Shown here: one piece after another, positions 1 through 7,749 of the stretch
How the letters are laid out: the number at the start of each line of letters is the position of its first letter
How positions within the stretch are numbered: the stretch's first letter is position 1
Assembly: GCA_046329585.1 (NCBI GenBank)
Contig: JAXLUI010000001.1
Span: forward strand, 2,790,001-2,854,000
From: DLKC01 sp002478885
GTDB taxonomy: Bacteria; Bacteroidota; Bacteroidia; Chitinophagales; Chitinophagaceae
Direction: 5' to 3'
Length of the DNA: 64,000 nt
The notes under the pieces: generated by a model
Seen by the model: only the letters and a program-made list of their open reading frames with translations
The model's database searches: none
What the model was told of the DNA's origin: nothing
Translations under genes and position numbers: made by a program

Positions 1-1124
1 GCATATTCCCAGGCAAGTATGGTGAAGACCCTTTATGGGGCAATGCGCGTGACCTGAAATTTGCCGATGGTAAAAATGCAGATGAAGCATTTTTAAGTAA
101 GGCCAATGCTTTTATAGAACCTCAAATGCCGGCAAATGTTGCACCGCAAGCTGATGGACTTCACGGCGCTGTTTGGTTTGAAACGGTTTACCAGGACAAA
201 AAAGATAAAAGCGGAAAAACGCTGTATGCAGTGTATCATAATGAGAATTATCCACAAACCTTTCCGTACAATGCGCGAAGTGGAAAAGGATATATTGATA
301 AAGATTGGCCCCAGGGTTTAACAGGCGCAAAAACGCCGGCAGCAGTTTGCAGAATTGGAATTATGAAATCAGCAGATGGCGGAAGAAGCTGGAGCAACAA
401 CGGCATCTTTATAGAAGACAACCAACAGCGAATGATCTTGAAACCGCATAACACCTCGGTAACATTTGCGGGTGGTGTGGGCGACCCTTCTGCAGTTGCT
501 TCGGGCGATTACCTGTATTTGTTTTATGGTGAATATGGATATCCAGGTGTTTACGATGCTTCAACCTACGATCCTGTTTTGGAATACAATGGTCAATGTA
601 TAAGTATTGCCAAGATAAAGTTGACGGATCTTGATAAGCCACAAGGCAGGGCAAAGCGCTGGGATGGTAAGGCTTTCAATGTACCGTACGATGGTATTGG
701 CACACCGGTAAAATCTTTGCAAATACCCCCGGATGAGGGCGGCGGAGCAGCGTCTGCGCCGTCATCAAAATTTCATTGGGGGCCTTCAGTAAGTTGGAAT
801 ACTTACCTGCAATGCTGGGTTATGCTTATGGCAAAATCAGAGGGTACTTCGTGGAACGGCGGGAGCATATACATATCGTTCAATCAAAACGCCGACCTTG
901 CGCAGGGAGATGCATCTCAGCAATGGAGCAAACCGAAAATGCTCATCAACAAAACAGGGCATATTATCTGGTATCCATCTCTGCAGCCGGTTAATGCTGA
1001 AAATGATATTAAAGAAAAATACACCTGTTTAAGAACCGGCCAGCTTACAAGATTGTTCTTCAAAGACCAGCACAATGATTCCAGTGAATATATTTCTGAA
1101 TATATGCTGCGGTTTGAAAAGTAA
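1..1124 (+). CDS. Secreted beta-propeller (BNR/GH43-like) protein, 5' end outside window
   Basis: The reading frame is open to the left edge (in phase from base 3), so the start and any signal peptide lie outside the window and about 374 residues are visible. The sequence contains an Asp-box-like motif (SADGGRSWS), further Gly/Trp/Tyr-rich strands and phrases such as GDPSAVASGDYLYLFYGEYG, which are typical of five- or six-bladed propellers of sialidase and GH43/GH32-like families. A glycan-binding or glycan-cleaving role outside the cytoplasm is therefore inferred, but I cannot assign a substrate or identify catalytic residues with certainty. It ends 45 bp before the convergent kinase gene. 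Its position next to a sugar kinase, sugar transporter and SusCD genes fits a carbohydrate-utilisation locus. Confidence 0.6.
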   Translation, partial: IFPGKYGEDPLWGNARDLKFADGKNADEAFLSKANAFIEPQMPANVAPQADGLHGAVWFETVYQDKKDKSGKTLYAVYHNENYPQTFPYNARSGKGYIDKDWPQGLTGAKTPAAVCRIGIMKSADGGRSWSNNGIFIEDNQQRMILKPHNTSVTFAGGVGDPSAVASGDYLYLFYGEYGYPGVYDASTYDPVLEYNGQCISIAKIKLTDLDKPQGRAKRWDGKAFNVPYDGIGTPVKSLQIPPDEGGGAASAPSSKFHWGPSVSWNTYLQCWVMLMAKSEGTSWNGGSIYISFNQNADLAQGDASQQWSKPKMLINKTGHIIWYPSLQPVNAENDIKEKYTCLRTGQLTRLFFKDQHNDSSEYISEYMLRFEK

Positions 1125-1169
1125 AAGGGACTAGCCGTGTAAGTGGTAATACAAAATGAAAAATGGTAA

Positions 1170-2237
1170 TTATGCAGAACCTGTAAATGCAGCCACCCGA
1201 TTGTCTAATTCTTCTTCTTTTTCCAGGAGGGCTTTCAGCAGTTTAAGTTGGTTTGCGGCTCTGTTAAAATTGTGCAGGTCATATTTTGCCCCGTAATAGA
1301 TGTCGTTGTTCAAATAATCAGAGAGAAAACGAAGGGCCTGCATGTAGATAATAAACTTGCCTGCATAAACGATATGTTTCTTTTCAATAGCTGTTAACTC
1401 ATCCTGCATTTCAGACAAATAGCCCTTTACAATAGCATCAAAGAAATTATCTCGGATGCAAACTTTGTTAAAGTCTGTTTCTTCTTCACCGGCCGGCGAT
1501 AGATAAGTCCGCATCATATCGCCCACATCACTAATGAAATATCCCGGCATCACGGTGTCAAGATCGATAACACAAAGGCCGTTATTGTCGTTATCAAAAA
1601 GCACGTTGCTTATTTTGGTGTCGTGGTGTGTTACCCGCATTTTAAATTCAGGATTCTTTAGTATTTCAACATAAGTATCTGCTATGTTGCTATATGCTTT
1701 TGATTCTTCTATCAATGCCTTCGCAAATGCAAGGCGCTCCCTGTTGCCATTCAATAGGGCACGGTTGAATTGGTCATACCGCAGGGAAAGATTATGGAAG
1801 TCGGGTAGGGTAATCTTCAACTTGGTAATGTCAAGACCGGAAAGCAGCCTGGTAAATTTTCCAAATTGTTTGGCTGCTTCAAAAGCAATCTCCGGTTCAT
1901 CTGCAACTGTGTAAGAGTGCGACCCCGCTACAAATTCAAACAGCCTGAAATAGCCGTCCTTCTCAAATTTTATCAGGCTATCGCTGTCTGGATTTTCAAC
2001 CGGTACCGTAAAATAATAATTTGGGTAATGCAGTTTAAGGTAGTCTGCTATCAATCGTATGTTGTCATCAATCGCTTCGGGGTTTCTAAACACCAGGTTG
2101 TTGATCCTTTGTAAAATATATTTTTTTGCTTCGTGATCAAAAAGCCATGTGTGATTAATCAGCCCGCTGCCAAAAGGCTCAGGCTGTATTTTTTCGCCAG
2201 GCAATCCAAATGCATCAAGTACTGCGGAAATAGACAT
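1170..2237 (-). CDS. Aminoglycoside-phosphotransferase-fold kinase, N-acetylhexosamine 1-kinase-like
   Basis: A 355-residue cytoplasmic protein of the APH/choline-kinase fold. The N-terminal nucleotide loop reads FGSGLINHTWLF. The catalytic loop near residue 205 is HHDTKISNVLFD (H-x-D-x4-N), and the metal-binding segment IDLDTVMPG follows about 15 residues later. The HDTK.SNVLFD wording and the length of about 355 match NahK-type N-acetylhexosamine 1-kinases, which phosphorylate GlcNAc/GalNAc at C1; I infer a sugar substrate but cannot fix which. It is transcribed away from the lacI-type gene, 94 bp from that gene's stop, and a perfect 12-bp LacI-type palindrome lies 67 bp upstream of its start. 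That suggests it has its own regulated promoter instead of being read only by run-through. A general APH-family kinase is the alternative annotation. Confidence 0.75.
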   Translation of the reverse strand: MSISAVLDAFGLPGEKIQPEPFGSGLINHTWLFDHEAKKYILQRINNLVFRNPEAIDDNIRLIADYLKLHYPNYYFTVPVENPDSDSLIKFEKDGYFRLFEFVAGSHSYTVADEPEIAFEAAKQFGKFTRLLSGLDITKLKITLPDFHNLSLRYDQFNRALLNGNRERLAFAKALIEESKAYSNIADTYVEILKNPEFKMRVTHHDTKISNVLFDNDNNGLCVIDLDTVMPGYFISDVGDMMRTYLSPAGEEETDFNKVCIRDNFFDAIVKGYLSEMQDELTAIEKKHIVYAGKFIIYMQALRFLSDYLNNDIYYGAKYDLHNFNRAANQLKLLKALLEKEEELDNRVAAFTGSA

Positions 2238-2303
2238 TGGCAGAGAGTGTTAGGCTTATGTGTCGCTCTTCAAACTTAAATATCAATTATAAACCGTAAA
2301 CAA

Positions 2304-2315
2304 GCAAACGTTTGC
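2304..2315. promoter_or_regulatory. LacI-type operator candidate before the kinase gene
   Basis: GCAAACGTTTGC is a perfect 12-bp palindrome with a central CG, the classic form of LacI/GalR-family operators. It lies between the stop of the lacI-type gene and the start of the kinase gene, 67 bp upstream of the kinase start. The same core recurs at 7524-7535 and, in altered form, at 3525-3536. Confidence 0.6.
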
Positions 2316-2331
2316 ACGATTATTTGTTTGT

Positions 2332-3357
2332 CTATTGTTGGTTATATATGATCAATTGAGAGTCGAGGATTATTTTATAGTAACCCGGGTTTGTTTCAGA
2401 TTCATCGTTCTTTTTCAAAAGTTCTAAAAGCATTTCTGTTGCTTTTTGGCCCTGTATATAAGGAAATTGTTCAACCGATGCCATTGGGGAATACCGCAGG
2501 TATTTGGCAAAAGGGAAATTGGCATAGCTTACAAAACAAATGTCTTTGTTAACCTTCACTTTTTGTTCCTGGGCATAATGCATTGCATCAAGCGCAACAT
2601 AATCGTTGAATGCAACGATTGATGTTACCCTTCTTTTGTTTACCAGCAATTTTTTTGTTGCCTCGTAATTACCTTCTGTTGTGAGATCTGAATTTGCCAC
2701 CAGCGACGGATCATATTTTAAACGGTTTTTGTCAAGGGCCTTTCGGTATCCATCTAAACGTTCGGCGCTGGAGAATAATTTTTCAGGGCCATTCAGCAAA
2801 CCGATAACCCTATGCCCCTTTTTGTGCAAATAATTAACCGCCTGTATGGTGCCGGAAACCATGTTGCAAGCCACATAATGTATATCGGGCATATTAGGTA
2901 TCCGGTCAAAATACACGATCGGAATATTTGCATTCTTTAATACTTCAAAATGGGCGTATGAAGAAGTGTTTTTCGAAATAGAAACAATCAACCCATCTAC
3001 ACGATGCTTCTTCATCGATTCGAGTAATTGTTGTTCCTTTTCCATTTCATCGTGCGATTGGCCAATAAGCACCGTGTAACTGTTTTTGTGCGCCGTATCT
3101 TCAATTCCGCTGATCGCATCAGAAAAAAAACTTTCCGATAAGTGTGGAAGTATAACGCCAATAGTAAAAGTCTTTCGCTGTTGAAAAAAAATGGCCGTTT
3201 GGTTGGGCTCATAATTCATTTCCTTGGCAAGCTGCTGCACCCTTAGCCTTGTGCGCAAACCAATGCTCGGGTGATCGTGCAAGGCACGGGAAACAGACGA
3301 AACCGATATGTTCAGCTTCTTCGCAATTTCTTTTATGGTTGGCTGTTTCTGTGTCAT
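2332..3357 (-). CDS. LacI/GalR-family transcriptional regulator
   Basis: A 341-residue regulator. Residues 5-30 form the helix-turn-helix (TIKEIAKKLNIS, then SVSSVSRALHDHPSIG), followed by the hinge helix region LAKEMNYEPNQTA and a periplasmic-binding-protein-like effector domain (TIGVILPHLSESFFSDAISGIE to the C-terminus). I place the start at MTQKQPTIKEIA (3357). The frame stays open to 3450, but that extension is a translation of an intergenic repeat arm and has no place in the family. It is divergent from the dioxygenase-transporter pair. Palindromes fitting a LacI-family operator lie at 2304, 3525 and 7524, so it probably controls the kinase, itself with the dioxygenase operon, and the susCD operon. 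The effector is likely a sugar or sugar phosphate, but this is not visible from sequence. Confidence 0.9.
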   Translation of the reverse strand: MTQKQPTIKEIAKKLNISVSSVSRALHDHPSIGLRTRLRVQQLAKEMNYEPNQTAIFFQQRKTFTIGVILPHLSESFFSDAISGIEDTAHKNSYTVLIGQSHDEMEKEQQLLESMKKHRVDGLIVSISKNTSSYAHFEVLKNANIPIVYFDRIPNMPDIHYVACNMVSGTIQAVNYLHKKGHRVIGLLNGPEKLFSSAERLDGYRKALDKNRLKYDPSLVANSDLTTEGNYEATKKLLVNKRRVTSIVAFNDYVALDAMHYAQEQKVKVNKDICFVSYANFPFAKYLRYSPMASVEQFPYIQGQKATEMLLELLKKNDESETNPGYYKIILDSQLIIYNQQ

Positions 3358-3406
3358 AAAACCAAACAGATATTTTTTTGAACTCAACGTCAGCACAAAC
3401 TTCAAC

Positions 3407-3433
3407 TGCTGTTGCGTCGCACTCTTGTACTGC
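3407..3433 (+). repeat. Dispersed repeat arm, GCGTCGC version (left orientation)
   Basis: The core 20-mer GTTGCGTCGCACTCTTGTAC is at 3411-3430. It lies in the 5' region of the lacI-type gene, 54 bp before its start codon. The nearest opposite-orientation arm is a degenerate one at 3709, about 280 bp away, so this may be a long-looped or decayed pair. Confidence 0.85.
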
Positions 3434-3524
3434 GGAAAAAAACTTGTCAAAAAGCGGCGATCGATACTCTACGTTTTTATTCAGCTGCCACGATATTAAT
3501 ACTATTCTTAAAATGAAAAATTAC

Positions 3525-3536
3525 GCAATCGATTGA
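3525..3536. promoter_or_regulatory. LacI-type operator candidate in the divergent lacI/dioxygenase region
   Basis: GCAATCGATTGA contains the perfect palindrome CAATCGATTG with central CG. Its surroundings (ACGCAA.CG.TTGAT) match the site before susC at 7522-7537 apart from two compensating bases. It is 168 bp from the lacI-type start and 268 bp from the dioxygenase start, so it could serve either gene. The rest of this 446-bp spacer (3358-3803) holds only repeat arms and AT-rich DNA. Confidence 0.45.
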
Positions 3537-3708
3537 TTGTATAAAGATGTCTCAAAGTTTCCGGTTTTGTTTTATTTATACAGATAAAATTATTTGTGAC
3601 CGCATTAATAAATGTGCGGTTATGTATTAATCGTATCTTTTCAAAGTTCGGTCGTGTTCATTTGTAATGCATCGTGCGGAAAGACGATTGCAAAACAGCG
3701 AACAAGGC

Positions 3709-3757
3709 GTTGAAGGGTGCGACCCAACAAAAGCATCATACATAGTTAAATGCCGGG
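3709..3757 (-). repeat. Degenerate dispersed repeat arm (right orientation) with outer GCCGGG box
   Basis: GTTGAAGGGTGCGACCCAAC at 3709-3728 is a diverged copy of the arm in reverse orientation. It is followed by CAAAAGCAT and then TGCCGGG at 3751-3757, the outer box found beside many other copies. It ends 46 bp before the dioxygenase start. Confidence 0.6.
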
Positions 3758-3803
3758 ATCTATAAAAACTACCAGCAATAGTTGAAATTCAGCTGTAAGC
3801 GAT

Positions 3804-4583
3804 ATGCGAGACAATTTTATTATTACCGATGATCAGGTTAGATTTTTCAACGCGAATGGCTATCTCGTTGTAGAAGATGTTATCAATGAAGAGGAAGTAA
3901 AAGCTTACATAAAAATCTATGATGAGTTTCTTGATGGAACTATTGACAGCGGAAAAAACAGGGCTGACTTGGGCGAAGGGCTTGGCAATAGCAAACAGGC
4001 CGAAAACATAACACAAATAATGTGGCCAAGCGATTTTGTTCCTGATTTTTTTTCGATGCCTTACCACCAGAAAGCGTTAGCAGTGGCAAAGCAGTTGATG
4101 GGCAACGATATTGAAATGGATTTTGATATGCTTATTAATAAGGCGCCATTCAGTAATACTCCAACGCCCTGGCATCAAGACGCGGCGTATTGGATAAATA
4201 TGCCCGATAAGCGGGCTGCTAGCTGTTGGCTCTCGTTAGACAGTGCCACAAAAGATAATGGTTGCATGTGGTATGTGCCTGGGTCGCATATGAAAGAATT
4301 ACGGCCGCACAGGTTTGCAGGGAAAGAAGGGGGCGCATTGCAATGTGATGGAACGGAGGCGGAAGGCGTTTTTGTTGAATTGAAGGCCGGTTCATGTGTA
4401 TTGCACCATGGTGCTACACTGCATTACAGCAGAGGTAATTCAACTGCGTTAAACCGTCGTGCATTTATTGTAAATTTTCGCCCTAAGTCTATGATCGATC
4501 TTGAACGGTCGCAGGGTTTTGACCATGGCCGTGATGGAAATGCCGCTGATAGAAAAGTTAGAAATGAAACATCTAAAAAATAG
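3804..4583 (+). CDS. Phytanoyl-CoA dioxygenase (PhyH)-family Fe(II)/2-oxoglutarate oxygenase
   Basis: A 259-residue cytoplasmic protein of the PhyH family, non-haem iron oxygenases that hydroxylate a substrate while decarboxylating 2-oxoglutarate. The double-stranded beta-helix facial triad is visible: the HxD pair in TPTPWHQDAAYW (about residues 117-125) and the distal His in SCVLHHGATLHYSRGN (about residues 198-212), with a downstream Arg (NRRAFIVNF) placed to bind 2-oxoglutarate. It is directly followed by, and probably co-transcribed with, the FucP-like transporter (5-bp gap). In this context a sugar-derived or other small substrate is more likely than a fatty acyl-CoA, but the substrate is unknown. 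Confidence 0.85.
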   Translation: MRDNFIITDDQVRFFNANGYLVVEDVINEEEVKAYIKIYDEFLDGTIDSGKNRADLGEGLGNSKQAENITQIMWPSDFVPDFFSMPYHQKALAVAKQLMGNDIEMDFDMLINKAPFSNTPTPWHQDAAYWINMPDKRAASCWLSLDSATKDNGCMWYVPGSHMKELRPHRFAGKEGGALQCDGTEAEGVFVELKAGSCVLHHGATLHYSRGNSTALNRRAFIVNFRPKSMIDLERSQGFDHGRDGNAADRKVRNETSKK

Positions 4584-4587
4584 CGTT

Positions 4588-5883
4588 ATGTCAATATCGA
4601 ATCCTGCAGCACCTGTAAAAAATAATTACAAAGCCATTTTTGTAATTGGGGTATTATTTTTTGTCTTTGGCTTTGTTACATGGATTAATTCCATACTCAT
4701 TCCTTATTTTAAACTTACCTGTAATCTTTCTACAAAGCAATCAATGTTGGTTGCTTTCGCCTTTTATATTTCCTACTTTGTAATGGCTTTGCCAGCCGCT
4801 GCAATTTTAAAGAGAACTGGCTTAAAGAACGGAATGATGCTCGGGCTTTTTGTAATGGCAGTTGGCGCGCTGGTTTTTATACCAGCTGCGATCAACAGGA
4901 CATATGAGATTTTTCTTGCTGGTCTTTTTATCCAGGCCACAGGATTAACGATTTTACAAACAGCGTCAAATCCCTATATAACTATTCTTGGGCCCATAGA
5001 AAGTGCGGCAAGCCGCATTAGTATTATGGGTATCTGTAACAAAGCAGCAGGCGCAATAGCACCGTTGATACTAATTAATGCCATTACAAAAAACCCGGAA
5101 GAAATCGACCTTGTTCAAAAGCAACTACCCACTTTGTCTGCGGACGGTCAGGCCTTGTTGCTGAACGAACTTTCCTCGAGGCTGATTGTCCCCTATATTA
5201 TAATGGCCATTGTGTTGATTGGCCTTGGTTTAATGATCAGACTGGCGCACTTGCCTGATATTTCGCAGGAAGAAAAGCCCGACGCAGACAACGGTATTAA
5301 AATTGTCAAAAACAATATCCTTCAATTTCCTCACTTGATTTTGGGCGCTATAACCATCTATTGTGCTGTAAGCGTTGAAGTGATCGCCGTCGATTCAATA
5401 ATCGGTTACGCCCAGTATAAAGGATATAATTTTAGCGACGCAAAATTTTTCGCTTCCTATACGTTAATATTTATGATACTGAGCTATGCCGTCGGTGTTT
5501 TTGCAATTCCAAAAATTATCAGGCAAAGGAAAGCCCTGCAGCTATGCGGGGCAGCAGGGTTCCTGTTAACGCTCCTTGCAATTTTTATTTCGGGAAACAC
5601 TTCTGTCTGGTGCATCGCAATGCTGGGCTTGTTTAATGCAATGCTTTGGCCAAATATCTGGCCCCTGGCCTTAGATGGATTAGGAAAGTTCACGAGCCGC
5701 GGATCAGCGTTATTGATTATGGGCATCATTGGTGGCGCGTTAACCCCTTTGATTTATGGATATTTCAGCGACAAGTCAAACCATCAGCTGGCTTACTGGG
5801 TACTGTTACCATGCTATTTATTCATTCTTTACTATTCCACTTTCGGGTATAAAGCCGGAAAGCAATCTCTAAGCGAAGAGTGA
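4588..5883 (+). CDS. FucP-like sugar:H+ symporter, major facilitator superfamily
   Basis: A 431-residue inner-membrane protein with about 12 hydrophobic segments. The N-terminal FGFVTWINSILIPYFK and the segment QTASNPYITILGP...ASRISIMGICNKAAGAIAP are signatures of the FucP / glucose-galactose MFS group (FHS family), which import L-fucose, glucose, galactose or GlcNAc with protons. I choose the ATG at 4588, just after the dioxygenase stop. An in-frame ATG at 4564 would overlap that gene by 20 bp, and the frame is open further back to 4501, but those extra residues are not hydrophobic or conserved-looking. Together with the dioxygenase it forms a two-gene unit that is probably under the divergent LacI-type regulator. 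Confidence 0.88.
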   Translation: MSISNPAAPVKNNYKAIFVIGVLFFVFGFVTWINSILIPYFKLTCNLSTKQSMLVAFAFYISYFVMALPAAAILKRTGLKNGMMLGLFVMAVGALVFIPAAINRTYEIFLAGLFIQATGLTILQTASNPYITILGPIESAASRISIMGICNKAAGAIAPLILINAITKNPEEIDLVQKQLPTLSADGQALLLNELSSRLIVPYIIMAIVLIGLGLMIRLAHLPDISQEEKPDADNGIKIVKNNILQFPHLILGAITIYCAVSVEVIAVDSIIGYAQYKGYNFSDAKFFASYTLIFMILSYAVGVFAIPKIIRQRKALQLCGAAGFLLTLLAIFISGNTSVWCIAMLGLFNAMLWPNIWPLALDGLGKFTSRGSALLIMGIIGGALTPLIYGYFSDKSNHQLAYWVLLPCYLFILYYSTFGYKAGKQSLSEE

Positions 5884-5920
5884 TTGTAAAGAAAAATTTT
5901 TTGGCCGAGCACCTGTATTT

Positions 5921-5953
5921 CATGGCATCGGCTGTTGCGTCGCACACTTGTAC
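5921..5953 (+). repeat. Dispersed repeat arm, GCGTCGC version, single copy
   Basis: The outer flank GCATCGGCT is followed by the core GTTGCGTCGCACACTTGTAC at 5934-5953. It sits in the 101-bp convergent spacer between the transporter and ROK genes. No opposite arm is visible before the ROK stop at 5985. Confidence 0.8.
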
Positions 5954-5984
5954 TAATGCTGTATCAGGAACAGGTTAAAATAGT

Positions 5985-7253
5985 TTATAGCAAACCCAGA
6001 ACTTTATCCCTTACTAAAACGCAACAACCAAGTAGGCCGGCCTGAATATTAATTTTTGATACGGTTACAACTGTATCTGCATTTACGATACTCAGTGAAT
6101 GTTGAAAAATAGAAGTTTGTATCGACATTAGCATCGGGTCGCCAATGGCAGATAACGCCCCACCTATTACAATGGCGCTTGGGTTAAGAAGATTTAGTGC
6201 AACAGCGAGACCTTTGCCCAGTTTATAGCCAATTTCCGACATTCCTTCTATAGCAAGATTATCTCCTTTTTCCACAGCATGTACAATATCTTCTAATTCA
6301 ATATAACCTTTTTGGGTCAGAGTTTGGCTTAACCGACTTGAGCTGCCCTCCTTCATCTTTGTAGTAATGTAATTGATCAGTGCTAATCCCGATGCCTCTG
6401 TTTCAAGGCAACCCTTTTTGCCACAATAGCAAATTTTTTCATTGTTCGACAGTGGAGCATGGCCAAGTTCACCCGCATAACCTGAAGTTCCATAAACGGG
6501 TTTACCATTAATAAAAATACCGATGGCCAGCCCATAGTCAAGGTTTACAACGAGCATGTTTTCGGGCGAAGCAACACCTCCAAAAAAATATTCCCCGTAA
6601 GCTATTGTCCTGCTATCGTTATCCAGGTATACGGGTAGGTCAAGGGCCTCTTCAAGTTTTGCTTTTACCGGGGCATCGCCAAAATGGTAGAAGGTAAGTA
6701 TCTCCCCCGTTTGAGCATTTATTCTACCGGCAACACTTAACCCAACTCCGGCGATCTTGTCTTTTTGTATGCCAGGCTGTTTTAGAAATTCACTTATATG
6801 ATCAATAATTGCGTCTAACGATTCAACTGGATCAAGAAATGGAAAAGGAATATTAAGCGACTTTTTTTCAATTGATTTGTCGAATCCCATCAGGGCAATA
6901 TTGATGGTGTATTTTTTTATTTCAACACCAAGAAAATAGCAGCTGTCTTTATTAAGAATGTAAGTTGTTGCCTTACGTCCAATGCCTTCCGATTTATGTC
7001 CCGATTCGATTACTAAACCTTCTGAAAGAAGGATTGTTACTAGTTCATTTGCCTTGGGCACACTTATATTCAAAAGATCGGCGATTTCAGGGATAGTAGA
7101 CTCTTTTTTATCACTTAAATGCGCTACAATCTTTTTTTTATGCTTTTGTTCTTTGAAAGCGACGCCCGAAAGCATCTTATTGGTTAATGATCCAGTTAAC
7201 GGGTTTGCCATTTTTGAGATGTCGTTTAATCCATATTGCATCTTAGGATACAA
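5985..7253 (-). CDS. ROK-family transcriptional regulator (NagC/XylR type)
   Basis: A 422-residue protein. Residues about 35-85 form a winged helix (KKIVAHLSDKKESTIPEIAD, then LLNISVPKANELVTILLSEG). The rest is the ROK sugar-kinase-like domain, with the ROK zinc motif ELGHAPLSNNEKICYCGKKG-CLE (His then C-x-C-x4-C) at about residues 265-290. The presence of the DNA-binding domain marks it as a repressor and not a glucokinase. NagC/Mlc/XylR relatives respond to a sugar or to phosphotransferase status. It is divergent from susC, with a 496-bp spacer, so control of the susCD operon or of itself is plausible. I see no obvious palindrome uniquely assignable to it. Confidence 0.85.
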   Translation of the reverse strand: MYPKMQYGLNDISKMANPLTGSLTNKMLSGVAFKEQKHKKKIVAHLSDKKESTIPEIADLLNISVPKANELVTILLSEGLVIESGHKSEGIGRKATTYILNKDSCYFLGVEIKKYTINIALMGFDKSIEKKSLNIPFPFLDPVESLDAIIDHISEFLKQPGIQKDKIAGVGLSVAGRINAQTGEILTFYHFGDAPVKAKLEEALDLPVYLDNDSRTIAYGEYFFGGVASPENMLVVNLDYGLAIGIFINGKPVYGTSGYAGELGHAPLSNNEKICYCGKKGCLETEASGLALINYITTKMKEGSSSRLSQTLTQKGYIELEDIVHAVEKGDNLAIEGMSEIGYKLGKGLAVALNLLNPSAIVIGGALSAIGDPMLMSIQTSIFQHSLSIVNADTVVTVSKINIQAGLLGCCVLVRDKVLGLL

Positions 7254-7749
7254 TTGATAATTTTTTTTCTAAATGAAAGAAAATTAATAAAATATTTTTC
7301 AAATCTTATATTTTTTTGCAAATTTGTTTGGCTTTAAAAGGTTTAATTAATACAAATTACTGTTTTTCCCGCTGTACACAATTAAACTTTTTATTCCGCT
7401 AAGCTAAATATTATGTAAGAATAGTTGGAATTTTTTACGGTTTTTAGGCAGAGACCAAGTGCGTGAATTTGTTGGAAATTCTGAAAGTTGCCGGTTTAGT
7501 TCGGGGAAATGCGGGCTTTTTACGCAAACGTTTGATGAGCTTTGCGAGTGATTTTATTCCAACTGTTCGGCTAATTTTATAAGTATATCATTGTTTCAGT
7601 TAATTCAAAATCAAACCAAAACTGCTTATGATCGAAACCAAATGCGCTACAAATTCATCATGAATAAGCAGCATTAATTCCGGAACGAATGTCTGGTAAG
7701 AGTCGGCTGCGTTGTAAACTTCTCATTTTATCTTTTAAACTACACTGCT
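7254..7749. other. AT-rich divergent regulatory spacer between the ROK and susC genes
   Basis: This is a 496-bp non-coding stretch that must hold the promoters of both flanking genes. Apart from the LacI-type palindrome at 7524-7535 I see no gene, no dispersed repeat arm and no convincing TTG-N19-TAnnTTTG promoter. The 215 bp between the palindrome and the susC ATG would give a long 5' untranslated leader, or place the promoter downstream of the operator. Confidence 0.6.
7524..7535. promoter_or_regulatory. LacI-type operator candidate upstream of susCD
   Basis: GCAAACGTTTGA contains the perfect 10-bp palindrome CAAACGTTTG and shares its first 11 bases with the site at 2304-2315. It lies 215 bp upstream of the susC start. 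This links the SusCD operon to the LacI-type regulator encoded 4 kb away. Confidence 0.55.

Noticed and set aside
2245..2275. Possible repeat arm (TTATGTGTCGCTCTTC) before the kinase
   Set aside because: Too few positions match the 20-mer to separate it from chance.
3358..3450. N-terminal extension of the lacI-type gene to 3450
   Set aside because: The extra 31 codons translate a dispersed repeat arm and precede a normal LacI start (MTQKQPTIKEIA); the family has no such extension.
4501..4587. Longer start of the FucP-like transporter overlapping the dioxygenase gene
   Set aside because: The added residues are polar and lie in the 3' end of an intact gene; the ATG at 4588 just after the stop is the simpler choice.
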